The notes: generated by a model from the sequence alone, not told the origin. A DNA stretch of 64,000 bases from Acanthosepion lycidas (GCA_963932145.1 OZ010578.1:36916190-36980189), one strand, 5' to 3'; shown: positions 21,851 through 32,507, numbered from the stretch's first letter. Translations and numbers: made by a program.

Positions 21851-22545
21851 CAAATGTAGATGTTAGACAAACCTCCGTGAACATTAAAGTTACAAGGCAA
21901 GGATAACGAGAAGTTTAGATAAAATATGCCAAAATTTATTATTAGCAGAAAAAAGAAAAATACAATTGAAGAATCCAGATGTTTTAAATACCCTGTGTGG
22001 TCATGCTGGTAGTTAACTGTTGGTCTTAGATGTATTGACAGTTGATGATGACCAGAGGAACTTGAGTGTTGCCGAAGGTTAATAGATGATTAGTACTAGG
22101 TGACGGTCATAGCCCAGGGAAGCTGGTTGTTGGTAGAAGATGAAGACAGAACTGTTTGGAAGGTGTTGAAGGTCAAAAGGCAGTCAGTGAAGCTCAATAG
22201 ACAGTCAGCATGTTGAGCTAGTACAAGCAGGTGGTCTTAGTCGAGGGTAGGCAGTTGAAACCACTTCAATCCGTGAGATGAGCAGCAGGGAGTGAAACCT
22301 GAATCGCTGTGTGGATTGGTAGAAGACTTGGTCAGTTGCTATCTAGTGGCCGTTGCTGGTCCAGATACTACCCAATCATCCTGGCTGACACTCCACTCGT
22401 GGGAGGGAGGGGGTATCTACCTGTAGCCTCCCCACTGAGGCAGGATGTGACACAAGATCAGGGTTTAACATGGGGAATGCAAGTGGAGAAAACTCAGGTT
22501 ACTAGTGGTGGGGAGATGGGGGTGTCAAAAGTTACTATACAATCC
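21838..22545 (-). mobile_element. LTR-like segment with primer-binding-site-like end
   Basis: A GC-richer island in AT-rich surroundings. Read on the minus strand it has the grammar of an LTR: a GC-rich U3 (22,545 down to 22,000), a TATTTAAAA box (complement of 21,982-21,990), an AATAAA signal about 45 bp later (21,935-21,940), T/A-rich R-U5, then GTCTAACATCTACA ending at 21,855. This is followed by TTTGGACCCCACAATG, resembling the region that follows the LTR in many Gypsy/BEL elements. No coding region or partner LTR was found, so it is probably a solo or truncated LTR. The 125-codon plus-strand frame through it (22,309-22,686) is then accidental. Confidence 0.45.
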
Positions 22546-22695
22546 CCCCACACACACACACATACTGAGTGTCTTGGCCTCAATTCAGCATACTGTTTTT
22601 ATGTCATAGGAGTGTTACAACAGTGCAGCGTTTTGACGCTACTTCCAGTTATAAATGAAAGTCGTAAAAATAATTCTAGGTTATGAAGTATAATG

Positions 22696-22803
22696 TACCA
22701 TATTTGACGGTGTATAAGGTACCAATTTCAGCATGGAAAATCAAGAAAAAATTAGTAAAATTATTAGTAAATGGTACAACCTTATATGCCATCGAATACA
22801 GTA
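22696..22803. mobile_element. MITE with 25-bp degenerate terminal inverted repeats
   Basis: Left end TACCATATTTGACGGTGTAT (then AAGGT) pairs with the complement of the right end TACTGTATTCGATGGCATAT (then AAGGT). 19 of 25 positions match and all six differences are transitions. The interior is 58 bp and AT-rich. No coding capacity. Confidence 0.7.
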
Positions 22804-22809
22804 ATTGAT

Positions 22810-23455
22810 CATAATAAAACTACAAACAGGAAAGAAATAATGTCTCCAAAACAATGTACCGAAATAATCAACTTGATCAAACTGTTCAAGGTTAAATTGA
22901 AAGAGTCCATTTGCTGAAACAAAAATAAGAGTAGCCTGTCGCTATGATAATATCAAATGCCCATCCAAGTCAGGTTTGTTTGAATTTGAGTATATATAAT
23001 TTTGTTGGCTTGAAATTAAGGTTTTGGTTTTTGAGTGGGAGTGGCTCTGACTGGTCATAATATATTACTAATTTTGTTTTGGTTAAAGCAGATGTATATG
23101 TGGAGCTGATAGGCAGAAGACATATTTATGCAGTCTTTGTCATCGAACGGTCAACATCCTGTTTGGGTAGAAAATGTAATATGCATGACATCCCTTTTGA
23201 TAGGGGAAACGAGTATCTGAGAAGGAAAACTGAATATAAAATCAACCTGAATATGATGGACTCTCAGGTTATTCTGCCCTGGATGCATTTATTGGTGTGA
23301 CTACAATGGATTATGACAGGGGATCAGGCTTTATTCTATCATGACATGCTTAGTGTGTGAGAATGTTTTTCATTTCATAGTACACTAATAGAATACTAAA
23401 CAATTGTAGCTAAGAATTAAAAAATCACAATGAATAAAGTAATTTCAATTCATTC
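22810..23455. other. AT-rich DNA, nothing recognised
   Basis: A 73-codon frame at 23,079-23,300 has no recognisable family. Confidence 0.4.
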
Positions 23456-23461
23456 ATTATA

Positions 23462-23534
23462 TTAGGTTGGTGCAAAAATGTTGTTTTCTCACATATGTTA
23501 CTATGTGAGAAAACGACATTATTTTTGCACCAAC

Positions 23535-23538
<4 letters not shown>
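23462..23538. mobile_element. MADE1-like mariner MITE (77-bp palindrome)
   Basis: Begins TTAGGTTGGTGCAAAAATG and ends with its complement; the arms pair almost perfectly to a small centre. It is flanked on both sides by TA (23,460-23,461 and 23,539-23,540), the mariner target duplication. The terminal 16 bases are the same as those of Hsmar1/MADE1-type mariner ends known from mammals and invertebrates. Non-coding; it would need a mariner transposase in trans. Confidence 0.85.

Positions 23539-23578
<40 letters not shown>
23538..23578. repeat. (TA)n microsatellite
   Basis: Abuts the MADE1-like element on its left and a mariner end on its right. Confidence 0.95.
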
Positions 23579-23580
<2 letters not shown>

Positions 23581-23715
23581 GTGCAATGAGTAAATTGTTG
23601 CTATTTTTATATTTTTAATATCACCCATGCATGTTGGTTGTTTTTGATTTTGTTGATTGCACAGTATATGTAGGGTCAACTCTCCAAGAGGTGAACAAAA
23701 ATCTTGGAGAGTTGA
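23577..23715 (+). mobile_element. DD37D mariner 5' fragment plus hairpin
   Basis: CAATGAGTAAATTGTTGC and the following 90 bp match the left ends of the mariners at 24,970 and 41,168 up to GATTGCACAGTATATG. The copy then stops. Adjoining it, TCAACTCTCCAAGA (23,676-23,689) and its exact complement (23,702-23,715) form a 14-bp stem with a 12-base loop. Confidence 0.7.
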
Positions 23716-23739
23716 GTTAAAGGGTAATAACTGAGACAT

Positions 23740-23895
23740 CTGGAAGAGGCATGGCACATAGAACTAGAACAGTCTACCCTAGTGAACAAAATAGAGCTAA
23801 ATTCGAAATTTCAATCACCTGAAGAAGGCTGGAGTATACAACGGCTGAAACATCATGTATATAGCAACAAAAATGAGGACGACAATGTAAATACC
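23740..23895 (+). repeat. Third copy of the 18.3-kb inverted-repeat arm
   Basis: AACTAGAACAGTCTACCC, then GAAGAAGGCTGGAGTATACA and AATGAGGACGACAATG match the 18,552-18,692 arm in the same orientation, at clearly lower identity. Confidence 0.7.
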
Positions 23896-23899
23896 TATT

Positions 23900-24558
23900 A
23901 TTTAATATCAATAATCATAAATTTCTCATGACCTGGCAGCATCTGCTCTGCAGTTGGAGACCACTCCCCTATTCAGTTTTCTTATTTCATTTGACTGCTT
24001 TTTAATCGTTACAAAATACTCTTCACTGCTCTGTGCAAATCACTTAAGTCTCCTCCCTATTTTCCTTTCATTTTTTTTTTTTAGTACCTCAAAACATTAC
24101 ATCATCCTGTGAAATCCCATGTTGCAATAATTACTATCTTTTAATTTTGTTTTTATTCTGCTTTCCAACAAATAGATTCTCATAAAATTGCTCCTTACTC
24201 CTTCACATTTTATCCCCCATTGTGTATATTTCAGTCAGCATGACCACAAAGATGACATGTGTTACTTTCATTACTTGTAAGTAAAATGTGTGCTATTTGG
24301 AGGGGTACTCCACAGAGTACATCAGTCAATATCTTGTGCTTGGCCACCTTTGGGTTTTCACATCTAATCCAAATTTTTGTCATCTATAGTACTTTGTTCT
24401 TTGTATGGAAGGGAGTCGAATTTATAGTAGCATGAAGTTTGATTCAATTTATTGAGGAATTATTTGTTGATGGAATTGTATAATTATAGTGGATGCAGTT
24501 AGCCAGTTGTAATGGAGGAGGTTAAAAACTTTCAAAATAAATTAATTCAACATGTGGA

Positions 24559-24601
<43 letters not shown>

Positions 24602-24965
24602 TTCACCTTGTTTTAACGTTCTTGGTTCTTTTCTTTCTTTCTTTTTTTTTTTATTCCCCATTTTTCCTCGGGTACCGATTTGCCCTACTGCAAGTTGAGC
24701 TATCCAAGGTTTTTTTCAAACGAGTACCATTATATATATATATATTTGAACATCTTAAACTTCACCCTCAAAAAATGAAATATCATCAGGAGTTTCCATT
24801 CTTTTTTAAGGGTGAAACTTAAGTCACCTACTTTCTCCTTTTCTTCTCTTTTCTTTTCCTCTCTCTTTTCTTTTCCTCCTTTTCCTCCACTACATTGTAT
24901 TCAGCACTTTTAATTGTAAAAATGATCATAGTTAACAAGTATAATTGTGTTTTGTTAATATAATA
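23900..24965. other. AT-rich DNA with (TA)n at 24,563-24,598
   Basis: No gene seen. It includes one (TA)n tract and a pyrimidine-rich stretch at 24,828-24,890. Confidence 0.4.
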
Positions 24966-24969
24966 CAGA

Positions 24970-25768
24970 GTATGATGAGTAAATTGTCACCATTTCATAT
25001 TTTTAATTTCAAACATGAACATTGTTTTTGATTTTGTCAATTACACAGTATAGTTGGGTCAATTGGGCACTGTGAGAAAAAGAGCACCATGACACAATTC
25101 CCTCAACCAGAAATTTGGAAACGACATGCTCTACTTCTTGGTTTCCACACCTGAAGCTCCAATATAAACATTTCAAAGTGTTTGGGTGTCAATCTGAGAA
25201 CAGTGTGCGGAAGATTCGGAAAGAGTTGGATGGTATTTCCAGTCAGCATCATGTTATGCCTCCATTCATCTTCCAACAGGGCCTCAGACTCAACATGATG
25301 GTCTACATGAAGTGCCTTGAGGAAGTAGTGCTGCCCTGAGACAAGAGGGTGGCTGCTGGAAGATCCTTTGTCTGGCAACAGGATTCTGCAATATGCCATA
25401 CAGGCAGAACCCAGTCATGTTTGTCAGACAATTTCTGCAACCACATCACCCCTTACATCTGGCCACCTAACTCCTCAGACTAAAATCCCCTTGATTATTA
25501 TGTGTGGAGCACACCAAAAATGAATTGAAGTCAAGGATTATGGCAGCATTAACAAACTTAAAGAAGGAGACCACCCAGAAGTGATGCAGGAGATTCTGAA
25601 GCTGTCTGGAGAGTGTGGTTGAAGCCAATGTCAATTTTATTTATTTTGTTTATTATTCTTTAGTATTTCCAGATATTTTTTGTGTAATTTTGGCAAATAT
25701 ATCTGCTAAAATGAGATTTCAATGTAATTTTCATTTTTGCATAATTTAGACAATTTATCGATCGCACT
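24970..25768 (+). pseudogene. Internally deleted DD37D mariner relic (copy B)
   Basis: Ends are GATGAGTAAATTGTC (left) and GACAATTTATCGATCGCAC (right), imperfect terminal inverted repeats. The interior retains transposase pieces in order: QHHVMPPFIFQQGLRLNMM (25,240-25,300), RVAAGRSFVWQQDSAICHTG (25,345-25,405) with the second catalytic D, NFCNHITPYIWPPNSSD, then a stop, and NPLDYYVW with the third catalytic D. At about 0.8 kb it lacks most of the N-terminal domain and the first catalytic region. Several stops and shifts make it inactive. Confidence 0.85.
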
Positions 25769-25799
25769 ATATATATATATATATATATGGCTTAAAATA

Positions 25800-26150
25800 G
25801 GTGAAAAAAATTATATTTACATGTATACAAATAGGTAAAAAAAATCGGACGGAAATAGGATTAGCTTGTGAGTTTGGTGAAAGCTCATTTGTCTGTCTGG
25901 GAGTATCACCGAAAGGAAAATTGGACAATGTCCTGTGCACCTACTGCATCCTATGGTTGAGAGAGAAAAAGTTGCTTCTGCTCTATTCCTTTTATAGTTC
26001 TAGATAGAATGCCACGTATTGGACCTCCTGGCAGACAATGTAGTATATTCCCATATAATATAGTTGAATTAGTTGAAAGATCTGGACCAGGACTGTTACC
26101 ACTTGTGATGGAAAAACGTTGAAATTTTTCAAAATAAGTACATTGAATAC
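25800..26150. other. Unassigned, possibly 3' part of the Gypsy element
   Basis: Lies just past the integrase end on the minus strand. It could be the end of pol and an LTR, but no match to the sequence right of the Gag start was seen. Confidence 0.3.
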
Positions 26151-26189
26151 TTGAAGGATTTTATGTATATATTTTGCTTCTTTTTTTTT

Positions 26190-26306
26190 TTTTTCTTTCT
26201 CTCTTTTTCCCCTTTCTCTCTTTTTTCCCCTTTCTCTCTTTTTTCCCCTTTCTCTCTTTTTTCCCCTTTCTCTCTTTTTTCCCCTTTCTCTCTTTTTTCC
26301 CCTTTC
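26190..26306. repeat. 18-bp pyrimidine minisatellite
   Basis: About six units of TTTTTTCCCCTTTCTCTC, lying just beyond the integrase end of the Gypsy relic. Confidence 0.9.
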
Positions 26307-26357
26307 TTAGTTCACCAATGTACTGAACTTTGTATTTCTTTCATTTTGGGTCAAACT

Positions 26358-26900
26358 CTAGTTTTGCCATACATTTCCCCTGAAGAATTTTTGAAGTACT
26401 TCTTCACTCACATTTTCATTACTTGCTTTTTTCAAAGCTCTCTTTAAAGTACCCACAAGCTGCTCAGCTTGACTATGGATGATAGGGTGGGATAGCAATA
26501 TGTTCAATCGAGAACATTTTACAAAATTCTTTAAATTCATAAAGTAAATTGTGTACTGTTATCTGAGACAATGGCATCCAGAATGCTACATCTTGCAAAT
26601 AGTTGATGGGGAAAAAAAAAAATTCACTGTAAACATAGAAGTTGATTTTTTTGTACTTACAAATTTTGAATCCCTTAGTAAAGTTATTCATTACCACAAG
26701 ATAAAGTGATCTGTTTATTGAACCTGCAGAATCACTATGCAGTCATGACCATGGAATATCTTTGGCCAAGGTTGTAATTTTGTGGTTGGTGATTTTACTG
26801 CCAGAGCACAACCTCTGCAAGCTTTTACTAATTTTTCAATGTCTTGATTCATTTTGATCCAGTACACATAGCTTCTCATAAGAGATTTTTATCCTTGAAA
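26358..26900 (-). pseudogene. Gypsy integrase relic
   Basis: A zinc-binding-end remnant (CRGCALA-like, near 26,810) is followed by a core that includes a FKEFCKMFSIEHIAIPPYHP block (near 26,490) and LVGTLKRALKKASNE (near 26,430). At least three frame changes. It would have inserted the cDNA into host DNA; it is inactive. Confidence 0.8.
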
Positions 26901-27239
26901 ATCCCGGATGTCCACTATGAAATTCATTTAATATCCACTTTTGTAATATGATAGGTATTACTACTCTTTATGCAAACATCAGTACCCTATCACATAGTAA
27001 GTGTTCAAGTCTGGATTATGTTCTAAAAATCATCTATCTTTTTTACTTTCTTTTAGTCGTTATTTTTTTTTTTTAATATTATATTATATATTTTTTAATT
27101 TTCAAAATAAACCTGTCTTGTTCTGCTTTTACTTTTATTTCTTCCAGGTTAACTGGTAGTTCACATACTAAATTGCAGAATATATTTTGAATTTCTATTT
27201 CACTTTTTAATGCTGCAATAGCAGTGTCTTCAAACTGTT

Positions 27240-27387
27240 CAATATTTTTGGCATCACTCTTGATAAACCATCAGCATGTCCTAATTTTTTTAGAATGGTT
27301 GCTATTCTATCCTGAAATCATAATTTAATAAGATGGTATCCCAGCGTTGTAATCTATTCACTGTATGCATAGAAATTCCTTTATTTT

Positions 27388-27422
<35 letters not shown>

Positions 27423-27740
27423 CAAACCATAAATTGATAATAGAGATCAGTGGTTCTGTAAACAAAAACTCCTTCCATGTTAAAATTTGAAATTTTTTTT
27501 TCACTGCAAATATTATTCCTGACACCTCTTTTTGATCTGGCTGTAGTTTTTTTCCTGCCAGTAATGCAAAGTATGTATGACAGCTTTCACATTACTGTCA
27601 TATTTATATAGAATCACTGCTCCTATACCATAGCCACTAGCATCTGAAACCAATATGATTTCTGTTTTTGGATTGTAATGCGCTAATAAGTCTGACATTA
27701 GTATTTTCTTGATTTCTTTAAACACTTCTGATACTTATAA
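27240..27740 (-). pseudogene. Gypsy RNase H and linker relic
   Basis: FKEIKKILMSDLLAHYNPKT, then ILVSDASGYGIGAVILYK, retain the SDAS aspartate of RNase H. EKNYSQI follows. A long T-run interrupts, after which NRLQRWDTILLNYDFRIE (27,300-27,360) represents the sequence that normally leads into integrase. Confidence 0.8.
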
Positions 27741-27765
27741 TTTCAGTTCCACTTTACACCTTTTG

Positions 27766-28620
27766 CTAAGCAAATTGTTCAGTGGAGCTCTCACATTCTG
27801 CATATTGGGTATCTAGATTTGATAATAGTTTTTTTAGTCCCAGAAATGCTTGTAACCTAGTAATGTTTGTTGGAGGAGGCATATTCTTAATTGCACTTGT
27901 CCTTGGTGGGTCTGGCTGATGACCATTGCTGTCAATGATTTGTCCTAGGTACTTGATTTTAGGCAGAAACAATTTTTCTTTTCCTCATGGAGTTTGAGCC
28001 CGTATTTTCATATTTTTTTTTCACATGCCCAATATTTTTTTTGTTCCTTAGATACACTTTTAATTAACGTCATCCAGATAAGCAACTGTGAAATCACAAT
28101 CTGTGAGCATAGTATCCATACCTTGTTGAAATATAGTTGGGGTCACTTTTATTCCAAAAGGAAGTCAGTTGAACTTGTACAATCCCTTGTGCGTATTTAT
28201 AGTTGTTAACTCTGAACATTCTTCTTCAACCTTTATTTGAAAATACACTTCAGAAAGATACAGCTTCAAAAAAACTTTCCCACCATTTAAATTTGTAAAG
28301 ATTTACTCTGGAGTTGGTAATGGGTAGTTATGGGGGTTCTAAACACTTGTTTAACCCTGTTGAAAAATCAGCACAAACAGAAATTTTATTATTTTATTTC
28401 TTTATATACACTGCTGGTGCTGTCCATTTTGAATGGGAAATCATTTCAATTTCACCTATATTTTCAAGTTTGTCTAATTCTTTGTTGACCTGATCCAATG
28501 GTACACTGTTTTGGTTTAAACACTGGCATTGACCCCTTTTTTCCATATGAAATTTCACTTTGACTTTGGACACTGACCCAATTCATCCAGCAGAATATCT
28601 GGAAAACATTTTTTTAATTC
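27766..28620 (-). pseudogene. Gypsy reverse transcriptase relic
   Basis: From right to left on the minus strand: a LPTPE-containing entry (about 28,310), motif A reading FLKLYLSEVYFQ, in which the catalytic aspartate is replaced by tyrosine (about 28,250), LPFGIKVTPTIFQQGMDTM (about 28,150), an intact catalytic YLDD (28,069-28,080), then IKYLGQIIDSNGHQPDPPRT and LQAFLGLKKLL of the thumb. So motif C is preserved while motif A is lost. Stops and shifts occur throughout. Confidence 0.85.
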
Positions 28621-28869
28621 TTTCTCTAAAATTTCACTTTATTTTTTTTTAAACTGCTAGCTTGTCCACTTACATTTTTGCAATAAATATTTATATGTAA
28701 ATCTCACAACTCAAATAATTCTATTCATTTCGTATCAAATTTTTACTAATTTTTAATACATAAGCCTTAGCTTTTACATACTTATGGAATGAGATGTTAC
28801 AAGTCATTTTACCAATAAAAAATAATTTCTCACCTGACACGCCATATACTATCTTCAAAGTTCTTTTTA

Positions 28870-29170
28870 TTATAGTTTTTTTCCGTTAGCTTTCCATGTG
28901 ACTTCATTGATTGTGACATCCCTACCAGTGTGTAGTTGCATTTTTACATCCACATTAATTTTCACATCCACAAATTTTCCTTGGTTTTCTGCAATTATTT
29001 TTTCTGTTGCAACACTCTGTATGGAATTTTTCCTTGCTTTAGTTTTACAGTGTGACTTTTTATGTCCTCCTTTTCCACACTTGTAGCACTTTAAATTTTC
29101 AAAGGGACAGTCAACTTCAAGATGTAACCTTCCAAATCTGAAACATGGATTAATTTTTCTTTTTCCACAG
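28870..29170 (-). pseudogene. Gypsy Gag zinc knuckles and protease relic
   Basis: Two CCHC knuckles are visible. The first reads CFRFGRLHLEVDC, with one zinc-ligand cysteine replaced by phenylalanine. The second, CYKCGKGGHKKSHC, is intact. They are followed by VDVKINVDVKMQLHTGRDVT, where the aspartic-protease DTG reads HTG (about 28,925-28,933), so the catalytic aspartate is gone. The frame is open for about 100 codons. Confidence 0.85.
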
Positions 29171-29181
29171 TTTTCTTTAGC

Positions 29182-29224
<43 letters not shown>
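29182..29224. repeat. (TG)n(TA)n microsatellite inside the Gypsy relic
   Basis: Dinucleotide tract grown between the Gag core and the zinc-knuckle region. Confidence 0.9.
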
Positions 29225-29229
<5 letters not shown>

Positions 29230-29331
29230 CACATTCTTCAGTTTCTTTCATATTGCATCTCAGATTTAGAATTCTCTGACATTCATCTGATATTTCTTGT
29301 AGTGTTAGTTTTTGATTCTGTTCAAGTTTCA

Positions 29332-29510
29332 TTAGATTCTATCATGCATTTCTGCATCTTTTTTCCACCATTTAACCTTTTGAACGAAAATTAAACCTTT
29401 AAACATATCCAGAGTCAGTTTGTTTAATTTGAATCTTTCACACTCCCTGTTAATGATTCTAGCATATGTGACTAAATCTTTGTCATCTTTTTCTTTTTTT
29501 CTTTTTTCTT
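29332..29510 (-). pseudogene. Gypsy Gag core relic
   Basis: Minus strand KDLVTYARIINRECERFKLN, then KLTLDMFKGLIFVQ, resembles the Gag middle region of K02A2.6-like elements. The upstream lysine/arginine stretch in the same frame comes from T-rich low-complexity DNA and is not Gag. Confidence 0.65.
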
Positions 29511-29823
29511 TTTTTTTTTTTCTTTTTTTTCTTCTTTCTTCTTTTTTTTTTTTTTTTGTCATATTCATAAATTTACAATGAGTATTCAATAATGAGTTTT
29601 CCTTGCAAAAAATTTTAGTCAGAATATTTACTGTTTCTTCAAAGCAAATTTCTCCTGTTTTTTTTAAGTTTTTTTTTAGTTTTTTTTATTTTTTTGTAGT
29701 ACAAAATCACAGTATTTTTCATGTTCTACCTGTGCTAACTTTCTCAAAAAAAAGTCTTTTTTTTTTTTTTTTTTCTCATCTTCCTAGTCATTGCATTTTT
29801 CTCTGAAAATTTGCTTGTGTTTT

Positions 29824-30008
29824 CTAAAATAAGCAGAAAAGATAATTGTATGTGAATTCAAATATGGCATTTGCCACCATTTGGGGAGTGAAAGAACTTG
29901 TGGAATTTTCCATGTTCTTCCATATTATTTCCATTAAATTTTGATATTTCTGGAGTTCCAACAATTGCTGTTGTATTTTTACAACTTGAGCTAATAATTC
30001 TTCCATAT
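29824..30008 (-). pseudogene. Gypsy Gag N-terminal relic
   Basis: Starting at ATG 30,006-30,008: MEELLAQVVKIQQQLLELQK, then SSFTPQMVANAIFEFTY. The glutamine-rich coiled-coil start and the SSFTPQMVANAI block are typical of this Gag family. The remainder of Gag up to 29,510 is destroyed by T-runs. Confidence 0.7.
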
Positions 30009-30284
30009 TTGAAAAATACCTGTTTTTATTTTGTTTTTCCTTTCTTTTGTCCAAACCCCAAAGAGAAAAAAATAAAACCAACATGATTCTAATTTCTTGT
30101 TTTTTAACATGTGCACCAAAATAAAAAAAAAATGTACTTATTTGCTACTTGTACGAGTTTCAATTACTCATCACCACTATTATAACTAACTACTAGAGGT
30201 TATAATATTATGTCTTGCTTAGACTTCTTACCCTGATGACATTAGAATTCTTTCCGACCAACTCCAATGGACTGGTATTTACCA

Positions 30285-30495
30285 ACCTCCCCAAAATGTG
30301 GCCCAAGGCCGATTTTCATGTGGGAAAATCTGTGCCAGTAGTCTTGGACAAAAATTCCCCATAGTCCCTGCATACACAGTGTTGAGTTTGTCCACCTACC
30401 CAGACAAGATTCTGCCCATAGGCATAGCCTCGTCTCGGTTCCTCTCTGCAAGCAGAGAGTTTGACATGCCTGACTTCGATGGACTTCTACTGATT
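30285..30495 (-). mobile_element. Dispersed SINE-like repeat (family R3), second copy
   Basis: Matches 14,850-15,080 in the ATGTGGC, CAAAAATTCCCCATAG and CCTCTCTGC blocks, same orientation. Its minus strand contains GGCCTTGGGCCACAT, like the 3' part of the SINE at 7,706. Confidence 0.6.
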
Positions 30496-30499
30496 CACC

Positions 30500-32030
30500 T
30501 TTTAGTTCTTTATTTAAGGCATCTTGCCTAGTTCATTTGTGTGTGTGTGGGGGGGGAGGGGCTTATTTACTCCGCAACACTTTTTGTTTTTTCTTTGTTT
30601 TTGTTTTTTCTCTGTTTTCTTCTTCTCTTTTCACACTTTTTCTCTTTCTTTCTTTGTCTCGAAGAACAGCACACTAAACATCCCCCCCAATCAACATGCG
30701 TACAAACACTCCTAAACACTCTTAAACATTAATTGTAATGGTTACCTATAACTGAGTAGAGGCTCTGTTTATTTTTTAAACAGTATGTTTTTAATCTACC
30801 AGCCTGAATATATGAGAAATCTTTATATAAAAAAAAATGCCCCCTCCAGCAGTATTTGAACTTGCATCGCTCTCTTCCAGGAGAAATAACCATTCAATCC
30901 TACATGAAAATAAATATATTGTTCAAAAAATAAGCTCAGCATCTATTCAAATATGGGTATCCACTAAAAATAATGTTTAAACTGATAAAGCTATTATAAA
31001 AATTGTTACCACCATGATAGAAAGAAACATTTTTTTTTTTAAATCTTAAAAAATGAAGTTAGATGCTAGTTAGAAAATGCAAATGAACTTCAAATTTAAT
31101 TGATCTTAGCATTTATTTTTTTTACAAAATTGAAAATGATTTCTGAAAAACATACATGAGATTTCTTTTTTTTTTTCTTTTTTTTTTAACCACATATTGA
31201 CATACACCTCTATATATCTATCTATACACCTATCTATATATCTATCTATATGCAAAATCTTTGATTTCACTTTCCCCATCTTTTCATATTCAGTTTAGTC
31301 TGAGAAAAACTTTGATTTTTTTATTTTAAATTCAATATTTTTACTACAAGGTATTCCAAAAGTCACATTACCATTGATAACCTTGTAAATTTTATATTTA
31401 TTTACCAAATGGAATTATGTTTCTGTATGGGACAATATATTATTAAGAAATTTTATTGGTTAAGTTACGGAAGGTGATATCATGCAAATTTTTCCTGGTT
31501 GCTATTTCATAAGTGCATGTTTTCTGCCAATTGTCATGTGACTTTTAGAACATTCTATTCAGTAGGTCATTATGGGTGGTCCGAGTTTAAATGCTTTCTT
31601 AAAGGAAAAGAAAATGCACTGTGATGACAGAAAGCATTTTTAAACTGAATTCTTCTTCCCTTCCATCTCAGTTTTTTTTTTTTTTCTCTCTCTCTTTTCC
31701 TTCAACATTATTTTTACCTCAAGTCAAATGACCTTGATGCTTTAGCCTAATAACTGTCACAAGAACATTTGTAATTTTCTGAATGTGCCAGTAAATTTAA
31801 TAAATGGCTGAAGGGAATATCTGGATCATTAGTTTTTTTTGTCACAAAAGTAGCAGCAGAAATGTGTCATGGGTACATTCAAAAATAAATAAATAAATAA
31901 AAGTTTACCAAAAATCACCTTGTATTTTATATTTGTATATCCAGTTAGTTAGGTGTTAAGATAAAGGTTATTGATATTACACTAATGACTTCTCACCAGA
32001 CTTATTATCCAACCTTTACAGTGAGGCAAT
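30500..32030. other. AT-rich DNA with weak repeat traces
   Basis: A tRNA-like 3' half (minus strand GCAAGTTCAAATACTGC) lies near 30,850-30,875. A possible mariner end, ACAAGGTATTCCAAAAGTCAC, is at 31,349. No gene was established. Confidence 0.3.
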
Positions 32031-32039
32031 CCTGAGAGA

Positions 32040-32280
32040 ATTAGAAGTCCTACCAGGATTCACCATTGCTACCAGGGATTCGTTCGATGAGTTTATTGGA
32101 ATCTCTTCCAATCAATCCGAGGGCTGAAACTACAACTGGAATTGTTAATGTCCTCATGCGCCACATTTTTGAGATTTCAAGGTCCTTGTATTTTGATAGT
32201 TTTTTGAATACATTGCAGTCTGCATGAACCGCCATATCAATAAGGAGGCACATTTTGTCTTTGTGGTTCTCTAATCTCAA
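32040..32280 (-). pseudogene. LINE C-terminal endonuclease-like fragment
   Basis: Minus strand NHKDKMCLLIDMAVHADCNV, LSKYKDLEISKMWRM, LTIPVVVSALGLIGR, IPGSNGE. This resembles the C-terminus of LINEs whose restriction-like endonuclease has a LIDMAVP-type motif. A related piece is at 51,870-52,045. One frame is open over 76 codons, and the flanks are lost. Confidence 0.7.
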
Positions 32281-32507
32281 TATCAGGGCAATTAGGTTTC
32301 ATTGTTCTGTCTGTGTGTATTGCATAAAATTGTTACAGGTCCTATCTCCATTACCAGGTCTGGGTGGTGCTCACACCAATTTCTTGCAGTTTCCTTTCTG
32401 TAAAAGTTGCAGATTTTCCAGTGCAGATATTGATTCATTCTGTCATACTGTTTTTTTTTGTTTTTGTTTTTTTTTTGTTTTTTTTTGTTGTTGTAGTAGT
32501 AATATGT

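Larger units (their letters stand above)
26340..30084 (-). mobile_element. Ty3/Gypsy LTR retrotransposon internal region, decayed
   Basis: Minus-strand gag-pol order is complete: Gag N-terminus (30,008), Gag core (29,500), zinc knuckles and protease (29,160-28,870), RT (28,560-27,780), RNase H (27,725-27,500), linker (27,370-27,240), integrase (26,880-26,358). Family resemblance is to K02A2.6-like Gypsy polyproteins common in invertebrates. Flanking LTRs were not identified. Many stops, frameshifts, T-runs and a (CA)n(TA)n tract have invaded it. The individual domains are listed separately. Confidence 0.85.

Noticed and set aside
22309-22686. 125-codon plus-strand frame as a gene
   Set aside because: Lies inside an LTR-like segment on the opposite strand and includes a CA microsatellite; no motif.
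30541-30732. 63-codon frames near 30,530-30,730
   Set aside because: T- and G-run low-complexity translation with no motif.
31345-31930. Possible mariner relic from an ACAAGGTATTCCAAAAGTCAC-like end and a weak inverted partner near 31,918
   Set aside because: The inverted match is short and gapped, and no transposase motif could be read between.
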